Below are positions 43,550 through 52,746 of a stretch of DNA of 64,000 nucleotides, one piece after another. Below the pieces are notes generated by a model. That model was not told the DNA's origin. It saw only the letters and a program-made list of their open reading frames with translations, and did not search any database. Every line of letters begins with the position of its first letter. Position 1 is the stretch's first letter. The position numbers and the translations under genes were made by a program. The DNA is from JAADHX01 sp964569385. GTDB lineage: Bacteria > Actinomycetota > Acidimicrobiia > Acidimicrobiales > Poriferisodalaceae. The DNA is taken from the NCBI GenBank assembly GCA_964569385.1, contig CAZMUM010000002.1:62001-126000 (forward strand). Reading direction: 5' to 3'.

Positions 43550-44926
43550 TTATGTGTCCGGGTCAGCGCAGGGCAGCAGGACGGTGAAGGTGGCACCGTC
43601 GCCGAGTTCGCTGGTGGCATGAACCTGGCCATTGTGGGCTCGGACCAGTTCCGCGACGATCGCGAGACCGACACCTGACCCGGCAATGCCGTCGCTGGCG
43701 GCGCCGCGCCAGAGCCGGTCGAACACGTAGGGAAGTTCGTCATCGCTGATGCCCGGGCCGGTGTCGGCGATGACGAGTCGAACGAGTTGGCCGTCGGTGT
43801 CGACCGTGACACTAACGGTGCCGCCGGGCGGTGTGAATTTCGATGCGTTGGTGAGAAGGTTGGAGATGATCTGGTGAAGGCGAGCGTCGTCGCCGGCGAC
43901 GACCGCTGGTGCGAGGTGGGTAGAAAGGTTTATTTCAGCAGCATCGAAGCGGCGTCGTAGTAGTTCGCTGGCGTCCGCAGCGACAACGGCAAGATCAACT
44001 GGGTGGCAATCAAGGGTTCTGGCGGTGGCCTCGGCCACAGCCAGGGTTTCCAGATCGTCCACGATTCGCCCTAGGCGCAGCAGTTCATCGTGCAGTGACG
44101 CCATCCGGGCGGGTGTGGGTTCGACTAATCCGTCGACGAGTTCTTCGCAGGAGCCTCGCAGGATTGTGAGCGGGGTCCGAAGCTCGTGGGCGACATCGGC
44201 GACGAGGTTGCGGCGGAGTTCGTCGTTACGTGCCAGCGTGTCGGCCATGCGATCGAAGGCTGCACCGAGCTCCCGCAGTTCGCCGGGAGCGTCGACGAGT
44301 CCGGCGCGGGCGGTCTGGTCGCCGCTTTCCAACTGGCGAGCGGCCGCAGTCAGGGCCACCACCGGTCGGGTGATGCGCCGGGAGACGAATATGGCAGCGG
44401 CGAACGCAACCAGGGCGGCGAGCGCTGCGCCGACCGCCACCGTGCGGGCCAGCGCGTCGCTGAGCCCCTGTTCAGGCGTGGGGAGCCCACTCGATGGAAA
44501 CCGAAGCGTGACGGTCCCGATGGTTTCGCCGCCAACCTCGACCGGGAAGAGCTTCGGCGCGCCGAGTGCGCCGGATGGGGCACCGAGTTCAAGCATTCGA
44601 CTCATGCGGTCACCCATGCCCGGTGGGAACGGATCAACAAGTGCACCAGCAACATCGGACAGGGTCAGTTCGGCGCCAGACGTTGTGGCCAAAACCAACG
44701 CCGCCCTGACGTCTGCGGTCTCCCAGCCCCCAGCATCTTGATACGCGGCCCCAGCTGCCGCGGCGATATCTAGGCCGCGCTGCTGCTGCTGAGTACGTAC
44801 CAGATCGGAGACTTCACGGTTTGCTGTGACGAGCACGAGCGCGGACAGAACTGCTGTCGCCGCCAGCGCTACTGCGACGAACGCCAACGCTAAGCGAACG
44901 CCGAGCGAGCCGAGCAGCTTATGCAT
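43550..44926 (-). CDS. Sensor histidine kinase
   Basis: 458 aa. N-terminal membrane helix, periplasmic sensor of about 120 residues, second helix (AALVAFAAAIFV), HAMP (RRITRPVVALTAAARQLESGD), HisKA with phospho-His in VADVAHELRTPLTIL, and HATPase with N box (NLLTNASKFTPPGG) and G boxes (DTGPGISDDEL, GSGVGLAI). The ATG overlaps the response-regulator stop by 8 bases. Given the DUF305 neighbour, a metal or redox cue is plausible (inference). Confidence 0.88.
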   Translation of the reverse strand: MHKLLGSLGVRLALAFVAVALAATAVLSALVLVTANREVSDLVRTQQQQRGLDIAAAAGAAYQDAGGWETADVRAALVLATTSGAELTLSDVAGALVDPFPPGMGDRMSRMLELGAPSGALGAPKLFPVEVGGETIGTVTLRFPSSGLPTPEQGLSDALARTVAVGAALAALVAFAAAIFVSRRITRPVVALTAAARQLESGDQTARAGLVDAPGELRELGAAFDRMADTLARNDELRRNLVADVAHELRTPLTILRGSCEELVDGLVEPTPARMASLHDELLRLGRIVDDLETLAVAEATARTLDCHPVDLAVVAADASELLRRRFDAAEINLSTHLAPAVVAGDDARLHQIISNLLTNASKFTPPGGTVSVTVDTDGQLVRLVIADTGPGISDDELPYVFDRLWRGAASDGIAGSGVGLAIVAELVRAHNGQVHATSELGDGATFTVLLPCADPDT

Positions 44927-45614
44927 CTCGGCCCACGCCGAACCGGTAGCCGACGCCAAGCACCGTCTCGATGATCGCAGGGTCACGGGAGTCGATTTCG
45001 ATCTTACGCCGCAAGTTCTTGACATGAGAGTCGATGGTGCGCTCGTACCCTTCATACTCATATCCGCGCACACGGTTGATCAGCTCGAATCGCGAAAACA
45101 CCCGTCCTGGGGTCCCGGCAAGCGCTGCGAGTAGCCCCCATTCTGTCGGTGTAAGTTCCACTGCCACCCCACGCACCAACACCTCGCGGCGATCCTCATC
45201 GATCACTACATCTCCACCCCCGAAACTCGTGCGCGACACGGCCGGCTCGGCCCCTCCTCGACGTAGGAGCGCCTGTATTCGCAGCACTAGTTCGCGTGGA
45301 CTGAATGGTTTCGTGACGTAGTCGTCGGCACCCAACTCGAGACCTCGAATGCGGTCCGCCTCAGCAGACTTGGCGGTCAGCATTAGGATCGGCACATTGC
45401 TGGTGCGTCGAACTTCACGGGCCACCTCCTCCCCAGTTATGTCAGGCAGGCGAAGGTCAAGCAGGACCAGATCCGGAGCGGTCTGTTCTATCAAGGTCAA
45501 CGCCTCAGCGCCCGACCCGGTAGTCAACACATCGAGCCCCTCACGCTCCAAATAGGAGCGCAACATCTCCCGAATCTTAACCTCGTCCTCGACTACCAAC
45601 ACGGTTCGCGCCAT
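44919..45614 (-). CDS. OmpR-family response regulator
   Basis: 231 aa. Receiver domain with phospho-acceptor D53 (LLDLRLPD) and K102 (VTKPFSPREL), and a C-terminal winged helix (LTPTEWGLLAALAGTPG, RTIDSHVKNLRRKIE). First gene of the kinase operon. Confidence 0.9.
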   Translation of the reverse strand: MARTVLVVEDEVKIREMLRSYLEREGLDVLTTGSGAEALTLIEQTAPDLVLLDLRLPDITGEEVAREVRRTSNVPILMLTAKSAEADRIRGLELGADDYVTKPFSPRELVLRIQALLRRGGAEPAVSRTSFGGGDVVIDEDRREVLVRGVAVELTPTEWGLLAALAGTPGRVFSRFELINRVRGYEYEGYERTIDSHVKNLRRKIEIDSRDPAIIETVLGVGYRFGVGRDA

Positions 45615-45681
45615 CTAACGATCTTACGCTCAACACCAACCCAGCAGCCGTGGGCCAACCCGGATGGGGCCCGCCATAGCC

Positions 45682-45906
45682 TCAGGACCCGTCGAGCACC
45701 TTCCGCCTTTCGCGGTAATCCTCGGCGGTGATCGTGCCAGCGGCAAAGCGCTCATCGAGAACTTGACGAGCCGACCCTCCGAGCGGGTCAGACCGAGGCG
45801 TGAGACCTCGCACCAGGAACACCAAACCGACGACGACGAACGCCCACCACAACACCATCATCAACGCTCCTGCCCAACCAAAGCTATGACCATAATTCCA
45901 CATCAT
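45682..45906 (-). CDS. Small SHOCT-domain membrane protein
   Basis: 74 aa. One membrane helix (about 10-33) and a C-terminal SHOCT motif (LDERFAAGTITAEDYRERRKVL). SHOCT proteins are small, often beside transport or redox genes, with unknown role. About 70 bases upstream of the response regulator on the same strand, so possibly in the same operon. Confidence 0.75.
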   Translation of the reverse strand: MMWNYGHSFGWAGALMMVLWWAFVVVGLVFLVRGLTPRSDPLGGSARQVLDERFAAGTITAEDYRERRKVLDGS

Positions 45907-46119
45907 TTCTGAATCTCCTTGTTCGACTTACACCCTCACTAAACACCCGCCCGGCGTGATTGGCATGTGAACCGTGTGGAGACCGTGTGGAGATCAAAGA
46001 CAGGCTCCGCTCAACGGCCTCGCGAATACTTTTGAGAACCGCGTCTTGTCATAATGTACGCCTCTGCCGATATCCAGTACCGCGAATGCGAGACTGGATC
46101 CCCAAAAGGAGACTTGACA

Positions 46120-46758
46120 ATGGCCCTACGCCTCGAAGACGAAGCCCCGAATTTCACAGCGGACACGACGGACGGGGAACTAACGTTCCATGACTGGAAG
46201 GCTGGCTCGTGGGCCGTGTTTTTCAGCCACCCAGCCGACTTCACTCCGGTGTGCACGACCGAGCTTGGCCGAACCGCAGCACTCCAGGGCGAGTTCGCGA
46301 AACGCAACACAAAGGCTATGGCGCTTTCGGTTGATCCAATAGAAGATCACCACGGTTGGGCGCCCGACATCGGCGAGGTCTCCGGGACATCGTTGAACTT
46401 CCCAATTGTGGCTGACCCCGACCGAAAGGTCGCCGAACTCTACGACATGATTCACCCCGGAGCAGGCGACACTTCCACGGTCCGGTCGGTGTTTATCATC
46501 GATCCCAACAACAAGCTTCGCCTCACACTCACATATCCAAAATCGGTCGGTCGAAACTTCGACGAAATCGTACGCGTGCTCGATGCTCTTCAGGCAACGG
46601 ATCTCAATCCGATTGCTACTCCCGCCGATTGGCAGCCGGGCGAGCGGGTTGTCGTGTCTCCCGCCATGTCGACCGCCGATGCACAGGACCGTTTCCAGAA
46701 CGTGGTCGAAGTTAAGCCATACCTTCGATACGCCGACGATCCTACGGCGCAGTCGTAA
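46120..46758 (+). CDS. 1-Cys peroxiredoxin (Prx6-type)
   Basis: 212 aa. The peroxidatic Cys45 lies in the PxxxTxxC motif (P38, T42), and the C-terminal extension (YPKSVGRNFDEIVRVLDALQ, GERVVVSPAMS) is that of Prx6/Ahp1-cys enzymes. Reduces H2O2 and alkyl hydroperoxides in the cytoplasm. AAAAGGAG at 46104-46111 fixes the ATG. No partner reductase is adjacent. Confidence 0.88.
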   Translation: MALRLEDEAPNFTADTTDGELTFHDWKAGSWAVFFSHPADFTPVCTTELGRTAALQGEFAKRNTKAMALSVDPIEDHHGWAPDIGEVSGTSLNFPIVADPDRKVAELYDMIHPGAGDTSTVRSVFIIDPNNKLRLTLTYPKSVGRNFDEIVRVLDALQATDLNPIATPADWQPGERVVVSPAMSTADAQDRFQNVVEVKPYLRYADDPTAQS

Positions 46759-47147
46759 GTCAGGCGAGTTCAAGTGGTGATTGCGAGCAGAGGAGTCTCG
46801 TCCAGGGCCCGTCGATGTGGAGTTCGCCATCGTCGCGGACCTGCAGATGGACGAGCTGGAAAGCCCCCTCGGTGTCCCGAGGTAGTTGGACGAGGGGCAA
46901 GTTCAAGTCTTGCCTGCGTCGCCTGCCCCTTTTTGCGATGGCTGCAAGCGGGTCGCGCCGAGCTGAAATTCGCAGTGAGCTCACACGACGAAGGGTTTGG
47001 CCGCTGTGCAACTTCGTGCTTGACAAGGCAGATGTGTAGGAGCTCTCGCCAGTAGACAGCAGCAACTAACGAGCAGTACACGACTATGCGTTCCGGTTCC
47101 ATTCGGCCCCGATCCCACTCGGGTAGCAGATTCCGACTTGACTCGTC
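46759..47147. other. Gene-free region with a tRNA T-arm-like hairpin
   Basis: No supportable gene in about 390 bases. It includes GGCAAG-TTCAAGT-CTTGCC (6-bp stem, 7-base T-loop-like sequence, near 46898-46916) followed by TGCGTCGCC and a run of T, and a CCTCGG/CCGAGG hairpin upstream. No matching tRNA 5' half is visible. Confidence 0.4.
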
Positions 47148-47172
47148 TTTCTTAATGTTCTTAACTAAGAAA
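47148..47172. promoter_or_regulatory. ROK-type operator before the repressor gene
   Basis: TTCTTA-AC-TAAGAA (47158-47171) is a perfect 14-base palindrome, and a further TTTCTTA half-site (47148-47154) faces TAAGAAA (47166-47172). It ends two bases before the ATG of the ROK repressor, so binding would block its expression: autoregulation. AT-rich palindromes of this kind are typical ROK/NagC/XylR sites. Confidence 0.6.
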
Positions 47173-47173
47173 C

Positions 47174-48391
47174 ATGCCCAACAGAGATACTGGTCGATCA
47201 CTCCTTCGTTCGCTCAATAGCGGAGCAGTACTTCGGACGGTCATCGAGCACGGTCCAATCAGCCGTGCTGGAATTGCCAGACACACCAATCTGACTAACG
47301 TGACGGTCGGTGCGATTGCATCTGAGATGCTTGAACAAGACTTGATCTCAGAGACAGGGCAGACCGATTCGACAGCCGGTCGCCCAGGCCGACTACTTGA
47401 GTTGAACGCTGGTGCCTACGTTGCCGTAGGAGCAAAGCTCTCTGATCGTCAACTCACATGCGAGTTGACGGACCTGCGGGCCAATGTGCTCGCTGAAGCA
47501 ACGATGGCGCTGGAACATCCGACGCCGGAGGACTTCATTACAGCGTTGGGTCAGCTCGTCGGCGAGTTACTTGCGACCACTTCCACGGGACGGGATCGTC
47601 TTCTTGGAATCGGTGTTGGGCTCCCTGGGGTCATCGACCGAGAGACTGGGACTGCCCGATACTCACCATTCCTGCGTTGGGCTGAGGTACCAGTCGCTGA
47701 TCTGGCTGAGGCCGCACTCGGGTTACCCATCTTCATTGAGAACGACGTCAACACCTTGGCGCTGACCGAACGTTGGTTTGGACGCGGCCACGGGGTTCAG
47801 GATTTCCTGCTAGTGACACTCGGCCAGGGTATTGGTATGGGGATTGTGCTCAGCGGTGAGCTTCACAGCGGGGCCAGCGGTGGGGTAGGAGAGTTCGGCC
47901 ACATGGTGGTTTCTGACTCGACTCAGGAGTGTGAGTGCGGCAACATCGGGTGTCTTGAAGCGATCGCTTCGGAAGGATCGTTGCTACGCCAATCTGCGAT
48001 CTTGACTGAAGCCTCTGGGGCAAGCCCGGCGGTCGGGATGGACGACCTCTACCGATTTGCAGCCACCGACCCTGACCACAAGATTCTTCTTATGACAGCG
48101 GGTGAGTCCATTGGCCGCGGAATCGCCAACGTCATCAACGTCTTGTCCCCCGAACTAGTCCTGGTGCGCGGCCTTGGCAACTTCGAATCCTCACCCCTGG
48201 CGACGGGAATCGATCAAGCCGTCCAGGCCCATACTTTCCCAGGACTAGCAGGCAGTACTGAACTCATCTTTGAAAAGCTCGATGATGGCCCATGGGCCCG
48301 AGGCGCAGCGAGCCTCGTCCTTTCCGAACTGTTCATGTCGCCGGTCGCTGTCGCTAACTTCCGTGACCCGCTGAGGAGTCGATCTCGGTGA
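47174..48391 (+). CDS. ROK-family transcriptional repressor
   Basis: 405 aa. N-terminal winged helix (GPISRAGIARHTNLTNVTVG, about 27-70), then a ROK domain with IGVGLPGVID, ENDVNTLALTE and the zinc site CECGNIGC (with a His upstream in GEFGHM). Binds a sugar, probably glucose or an oligosaccharide released by the glucosidases downstream (inference). GTGA overlap with the first permease makes it the leader gene of the sugar operon. Confidence 0.87.
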   Translation: MPNRDTGRSLLRSLNSGAVLRTVIEHGPISRAGIARHTNLTNVTVGAIASEMLEQDLISETGQTDSTAGRPGRLLELNAGAYVAVGAKLSDRQLTCELTDLRANVLAEATMALEHPTPEDFITALGQLVGELLATTSTGRDRLLGIGVGLPGVIDRETGTARYSPFLRWAEVPVADLAEAALGLPIFIENDVNTLALTERWFGRGHGVQDFLLVTLGQGIGMGIVLSGELHSGASGGVGEFGHMVVSDSTQECECGNIGCLEAIASEGSLLRQSAILTEASGASPAVGMDDLYRFAATDPDHKILLMTAGESIGRGIANVINVLSPELVLVRGLGNFESSPLATGIDQAVQAHTFPGLAGSTELIFEKLDDGPWARGAASLVLSELFMSPVAVANFRDPLRSRSR

Positions 48392-49263
48392 GCTCTGGGG
48401 TCAAGAGCCGATCGTGGATGTTCTTCATCGCGCCCAGCCTGACCTTCCTCATTCTGTTTGCCATTGTACCGATCATGACGGCTGCAGTTCTCAGCTTCTA
48501 TGAGTGGGACCTCATCACCGACCCAGAATTCATAGGCCTCGACAACTACCGGGAGCTCACGGGTGATGAGGAGTTCCATTCATCGATCTGGCACACCTTC
48601 TTGTTCATCGTCGGCTACGTGCCAACGGTCATGATCGCCGGCCTCGGGCTAGCACTCATACTTAACCGTCGACACCGCCTCCTTGGACTTTCGAGGGTTG
48701 TCTTCTTCATGCCCGTGGTGTCAGCGTGGGTAGCTGTGGCCCTGATCTGGACCTGGATGCTGAACCCACGGTTTGGGGCTGTGAACTGGGCCCTGGAAGC
48801 CATTGGATTGAATCCGCCGGCATGGCTTTTCGAAGAGGGCTGGGCGATGATCGCGATCATTGGCGTGTCAGTCTGGAAGGACGCTGGCTTCGTGATGCTG
48901 CTCTTTCTTGCAGGCCTGCAGGCCATCCCGGACTCCTACCGAGAAGCCGCCCTCGTTGACGGTGCTGGCAGAGTCGCCGCGTTTCGCCGTATCACTCTCC
49001 CCCTCTTGAGCCCAACGGTATTCCTCGTGAGTGTGATCCTGCTCATCAACTCCTTCCAGGTGTTTGAACAAGTTTGGATCATGACCCAGGGCGGCCCGAT
49101 TGGATCGACCACAGTCATCGTGCAACAGATAGTTCGCAATGCCTTTGGTTTTGGCCGTCTCGGCTACGCGGCAGCCATGTCCTGGGTGCTCTTCGCCATG
49201 ATTTTCGCCGTGACCCTGATGCAGACCTGGCTCCAGCGACGTTGGGTGCACTATGAACCCTGA
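48388..49263 (+). CDS. Sugar ABC transporter permease (MalF/UgpA-type)
   Basis: 291 aa from a GTG; about six membrane spans, and the coupling loop EAALVDGAGRVAAFRRITLPLL. Imports an oligosaccharide with its partner. Overlaps the partner permease by 11 bases. No ATPase gene is in the operon, so a shared MsmK/UgpC-type ATPase elsewhere must drive it, as is common in actinobacteria. Confidence 0.87.
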   Translation: MSSGVKSRSWMFFIAPSLTFLILFAIVPIMTAAVLSFYEWDLITDPEFIGLDNYRELTGDEEFHSSIWHTFLFIVGYVPTVMIAGLGLALILNRRHRLLGLSRVVFFMPVVSAWVAVALIWTWMLNPRFGAVNWALEAIGLNPPAWLFEEGWAMIAIIGVSVWKDAGFVMLLFLAGLQAIPDSYREAALVDGAGRVAAFRRITLPLLSPTVFLVSVILLINSFQVFEQVWIMTQGGPIGSTTVIVQQIVRNAFGFGRLGYAAAMSWVLFAMIFAVTLMQTWLQRRWVHYEP

Positions 49264-50113
49264 CAAGCTGACACTTAGACCCTTCGGGAGCTATGGGCCT
49301 CGACTCGGCACGACCGCAGCCAATCTTGGGCTAACACTTGCTGGCCTCGTAATGGTTGTTCCTTTCCTGTGGACACTCTCGACATCGTTCAAGACCGGGC
49401 AAGCGGCGACTGAGCTGCCGCCCAGTCTGATCCCGAACCCAATCACCATCGAGAACTATCGAACTCTCGGAGACGTCCTGCCATTCTGGCGCATTCTGGC
49501 CAACTCCATCATTGTCACCGTCGTTGCCACCTTTGCTCAGGTCATCACGAGTGCCATGGCTGGCTACGGCCTCGCCCGCTACAGATTCCGTGGGCGCGAA
49601 GCCCTCATGCTGCTCTATCTCGGAACGTTGATGGTGCCATTCCAAGTCACCATCGTGCCCCTGTTCCTCATGATGCGCTGGCTGGGGTGGATCAACTCTC
49701 TTCAAGCGCTCATCGTTCCTTCCGTGGCCAGTGCCTTCGGAGTGTTCCTCTTCAGGCAGTTCTTTATGCAGATGCCGAGAGAGTACGAGGAAGCCGCCGC
49801 AATCGACGGTGCCGGACCGTGGCGCACCTTTCTGTACATCGCCCTCCCCTATGCAAAGCCAGCAGCAGCCACCCACGGAATCTTGGCCTTCATGGGCTCA
49901 TGGAACGCCTTCCTCTGGCCACTGTTTATCGCCAGAGACGAATCAGCAATGACTCTCCCAGTAGGGCTTTCCGCCTTGAACGGCCGCTACTCAACAGACT
50001 TCGCCCTGGTCATGGCAGGAGTCGTCGTCACCATCGTTCCTGTCATCACCGTCTTTGCCACCCTCCAACGTCACATCTCAGGAGGCCTCCTGCTCGGATC
50101 AGGCGGCAAGTGA
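49253..50113 (+). CDS. Sugar ABC transporter permease (MalG/UgpE-type)
   Basis: 286 aa, six spans, coupling loop EEAAAIDGAGPWRTFLYIALPY. Partner of the upstream MalF-type permease. Confidence 0.87.
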   Translation: MNPDKLTLRPFGSYGPRLGTTAANLGLTLAGLVMVVPFLWTLSTSFKTGQAATELPPSLIPNPITIENYRTLGDVLPFWRILANSIIVTVVATFAQVITSAMAGYGLARYRFRGREALMLLYLGTLMVPFQVTIVPLFLMMRWLGWINSLQALIVPSVASAFGVFLFRQFFMQMPREYEEAAAIDGAGPWRTFLYIALPYAKPAAATHGILAFMGSWNAFLWPLFIARDESAMTLPVGLSALNGRYSTDFALVMAGVVVTIVPVITVFATLQRHISGGLLLGSGGK

Positions 50114-50176
50114 CACCTGCAAAGCCCCCCACCCCAACCACCGATCCGGTTCCCGGATCAAACAAAAGGAAGAGAC

Positions 50177-51547
50177 ATGAAACCCAAACAGACTGTCAGC
50201 AGGCTCATTGCCCTGCTCCTATCGCTCACCCTCATGGCAGCCGCCTGCGGAAGCGATGACGAATCCGGGTCAGCAGCTACGACCTCGGAAACAACCAGTG
50301 AGTCATCGAGTAGCGACGAAACGACTCCCGCTGCGGATGACGAAGCGACTCCCGCTGCGGATGACGAAGCAGACGAGAGTGAACCCGCCGACGCTGAGCC
50401 AGTGTCAATCCGTTATCTAACTTTCTCGGCTGCACCAGACTACCTTGATGAGCTGGACGCCATGATCGCCGGCTTCGAGGCAGACAACCCCGACGTCACG
50501 GTCGAGGTCGAGACTCTCCCATTCGATGACTACTTTTCCGTTCTACGCACCCAGATCGCCGGAGACGACGCACCGGATGCCTTTGAACTGAACTATGAGA
50601 ACTTCGTCAGTTTCGCCGCTGCCGGAACCCTCGCCGACGTCGGGGCGCTCTCCGATGGAGCAGACGACAGTGTCTACTATCAGGATGCTTTCGATGCATT
50701 CGCGCTGGACGGCACCCAGTTCGCTCTTCCGGCGAGCTACTCGACGGTTGTCCTGTTCTACAACAAGGAACTATTCGCTGCCGCCGGAATTGATGAGCCA
50801 ACGGACGACTGGACCTGGGCCGATGAAAGCCAGGCAGCCGCAGACATTGCTGCCCTGGATGATGACACCTTCGGATTCTTCGCTGGTATCCATTTCTGGG
50901 AGTTCTACAAGACAGCGGCCCAGAATGGCTGCAACTTCTTTGAGGGAGACGCCGTCACCATAGATGCTCCCGAGTGTGTCGAAGCTCTGCAGTACATGCT
51001 GGACTTCGTCAACGATGGCAGCCAGCCGACTGAAGCCGAAATGTCGGGAGTGTCCGATGGTGACATGTTCCTCAAGGGTGAGCTTGGTCTCTTGACAAGC
51101 GGAATCTGGATGTTCGACGCATTCGCTGAGGCCGACTTCGATTGGGACATCGTGGTTGAACCGGGCAACACCAGTGGTGGTAGTCACTTCTTTGCTAACG
51201 GAGTCGCTGTGTCCTCAGCATCCGATAAGCAAGAGGCAGCTGCGCGTTGGATTCGTTACTTCACCTCTAGTGACTCAGCCGCCCAAATCCGAGTGGAAGC
51301 AGCCTGGGAGCTGCCGACCTTGACCGATGCTGCCCTGTATGACGTGTACCTAAGTCAGGAGCCGCCAGCCAACCGAGAAGCAGTCCTTGCTTCGCTTGAA
51401 GACGTTGTCAACCCTCCGGTTATCGAACGTCAGGGGGAGATGCAGGACGCGGTAAACGCTGCATTTGCCTTGGCGGTTGCCGGGAACCTAACCGCGGAAG
51501 AAGCCTTGGCCCAAGCCAAGTCCGAGATCGAGGGACTGCTCGGCTAG
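50177..51547 (+). CDS. Sugar ABC transporter substrate-binding lipoprotein
   Basis: 456 aa. Lipobox MAAAC near residue 23, an acidic linker containing an in-frame 24-base repeat (8-residue unit DEATPAAD, from about 50315) and a family-1 extracellular solute-binding fold (VTVEVETLPFDDYFSVLRTQI, DAFELNYENF, LPASYSTVVLFYNKELFAAAG). Preceded by an AAGGAAGAG site. The order permease-permease-binding protein is less common than binding protein first. Confidence 0.87.
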   Translation: MKPKQTVSRLIALLLSLTLMAAACGSDDESGSAATTSETTSESSSSDETTPAADDEATPAADDEADESEPADAEPVSIRYLTFSAAPDYLDELDAMIAGFEADNPDVTVEVETLPFDDYFSVLRTQIAGDDAPDAFELNYENFVSFAAAGTLADVGALSDGADDSVYYQDAFDAFALDGTQFALPASYSTVVLFYNKELFAAAGIDEPTDDWTWADESQAAADIAALDDDTFGFFAGIHFWEFYKTAAQNGCNFFEGDAVTIDAPECVEALQYMLDFVNDGSQPTEAEMSGVSDGDMFLKGELGLLTSGIWMFDAFAEADFDWDIVVEPGNTSGGSHFFANGVAVSSASDKQEAAARWIRYFTSSDSAAQIRVEAAWELPTLTDAALYDVYLSQEPPANREAVLASLEDVVNPPVIERQGEMQDAVNAAFALAVAGNLTAEEALAQAKSEIEGLLG

Positions 51548-51560
51548 GTCGAAGACCAGT

Positions 51561-51620
51561 CTCGGGTTCCCCTGAACCCGAGTGATGTGGCTTGGCAAAC
51601 GCGATTTGCCAAGCCACATC
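51561..51620 (+). terminator. Two adjacent perfect hairpins between binding protein and GH15 genes
   Basis: CTCGGGTTC/GAACCCGAG (9-bp stem, 4-base loop, 51561-51582) is followed at once by GATGTGGCTTGGCAAA/TTTGCCAAGCCACATC (16-bp stem, 5-base loop, 51584-51620). Neither has a T-run, so rather than a full stop they may protect the upstream mRNA or allow partial read-through, leaving less glucosidase than binding protein. Confidence 0.65.
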
Positions 51621-51642
51621 TGTCCGCTGTTCTAAGGTTCAC

Positions 51643-52746
51643 ATGACACTCCCAATCACACAAACCGGTACCGTCCGTCAACGTAGTCTCGACCTCCTTC
51701 GGGACAACCAACACTCGTCAGGGGCGTTTCCAGCTGCGCTCGGATACTCCGTCTACAAGTACTGCTGGTTCCGAGATGGCTCCTTTATTGCCGATGCCCT
51801 CAGCAGAGTCGGAGAACGCGACCGGTCGACGCGCTTCCACATGTGGTGCGTACGCGTTGTTGGTCAACAAACAGACCGCGTTGAGGATCTCGTCAGGAGG
51901 GCCAAGGCTGGTGAGCAGATCCCGGGGACCCAGATGCTCCCAACGCGTTACCAGCTAGATGGGTCCGAAGGAAACGAAGACTGGTGGGACTACCAACTTG
52001 ACGGATACGGCACCTGGATGTGGGTCCTAGCCCAACACATCAAAAGACATGATCTGGACTCAAGCCCATTCCTGCCAGCAATCGAGACGATTGCCAACTA
52101 CCTCGGCACGTTCGGAGATCAACCTTGCTTCGATTGGTGGGAAGAGTCTGAGGAAGAGCGCCACCTATCGACCGTGACTGCAGTCATTGCTGGCCTTGAG
52201 GCCGCCGCAAGTGTGCTCGATTCGCCCACCGCTAACCTCGCTACAGCGGCCTCGGCCCGCCTTCGGGAACTGGTCAACACTGCATCCAATGCAACTAGCT
52301 ACCTGCCAAAACAAGTCGGGTCGATTGCCGTCGACGGCAGCCTCATTTCCGCAGCAGTTCCATTCGAAGTCATCGACCCGGGAAGCGAACGAGCCGAAGC
52401 CACCTACAAACAGATCGTTTCCGATCTTCTCGCCGAGGGCGTCTACCGGTACCGGGGTGACACCTTCTATGGTGGTGGCGAGTGGATCATCCTCACCGCT
52501 TGGTTAGGACTCTACGAAGCAGCAACTGGTCGACTGAACGAGGCGGTCTCGCGGCGCGATTGGATAGTCGCTCAGGCCAAGCCGAATGGCGATCTTCCCG
52601 AACAGGTCGCTGGCAACGCCCAAGCGCCTGATCGCATAGAGGAGTGGGAACAGCGCTGGGGTCCTGTAGCGACGCCGTTGTTGTGGTCACACGCCATGTT
52701 CCTCACGCTCGACGATGCTCTCCAGAAATGCGAGGTGTGGCCATGA
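51643..52746 (+). CDS. GH15 glucoamylase-like hydrolase
   Basis: 367 aa, (alpha/alpha)6-barrel of glycoside hydrolase family 15. GYSVYKYCWFRDGSFIADAL is the usual N-terminal substrate loop, FDWWEESEEERH carries the general-acid Glu and NGDLPEQVAGNAQAPD the general-base Glu. No signal peptide, so it works in the cytoplasm on imported oligosaccharide. Bacterial GH15 enzymes of this small size include trehalases and isomaltase-like glucoamylases. Coupled by ATGA to the GH31 gene. Confidence 0.82.
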   Translation: MTLPITQTGTVRQRSLDLLRDNQHSSGAFPAALGYSVYKYCWFRDGSFIADALSRVGERDRSTRFHMWCVRVVGQQTDRVEDLVRRAKAGEQIPGTQMLPTRYQLDGSEGNEDWWDYQLDGYGTWMWVLAQHIKRHDLDSSPFLPAIETIANYLGTFGDQPCFDWWEESEEERHLSTVTAVIAGLEAAASVLDSPTANLATAASARLRELVNTASNATSYLPKQVGSIAVDGSLISAAVPFEVIDPGSERAEATYKQIVSDLLAEGVYRYRGDTFYGGGEWIILTAWLGLYEAATGRLNEAVSRRDWIVAQAKPNGDLPEQVAGNAQAPDRIEEWEQRWGPVATPLLWSHAMFLTLDDALQKCEVWP

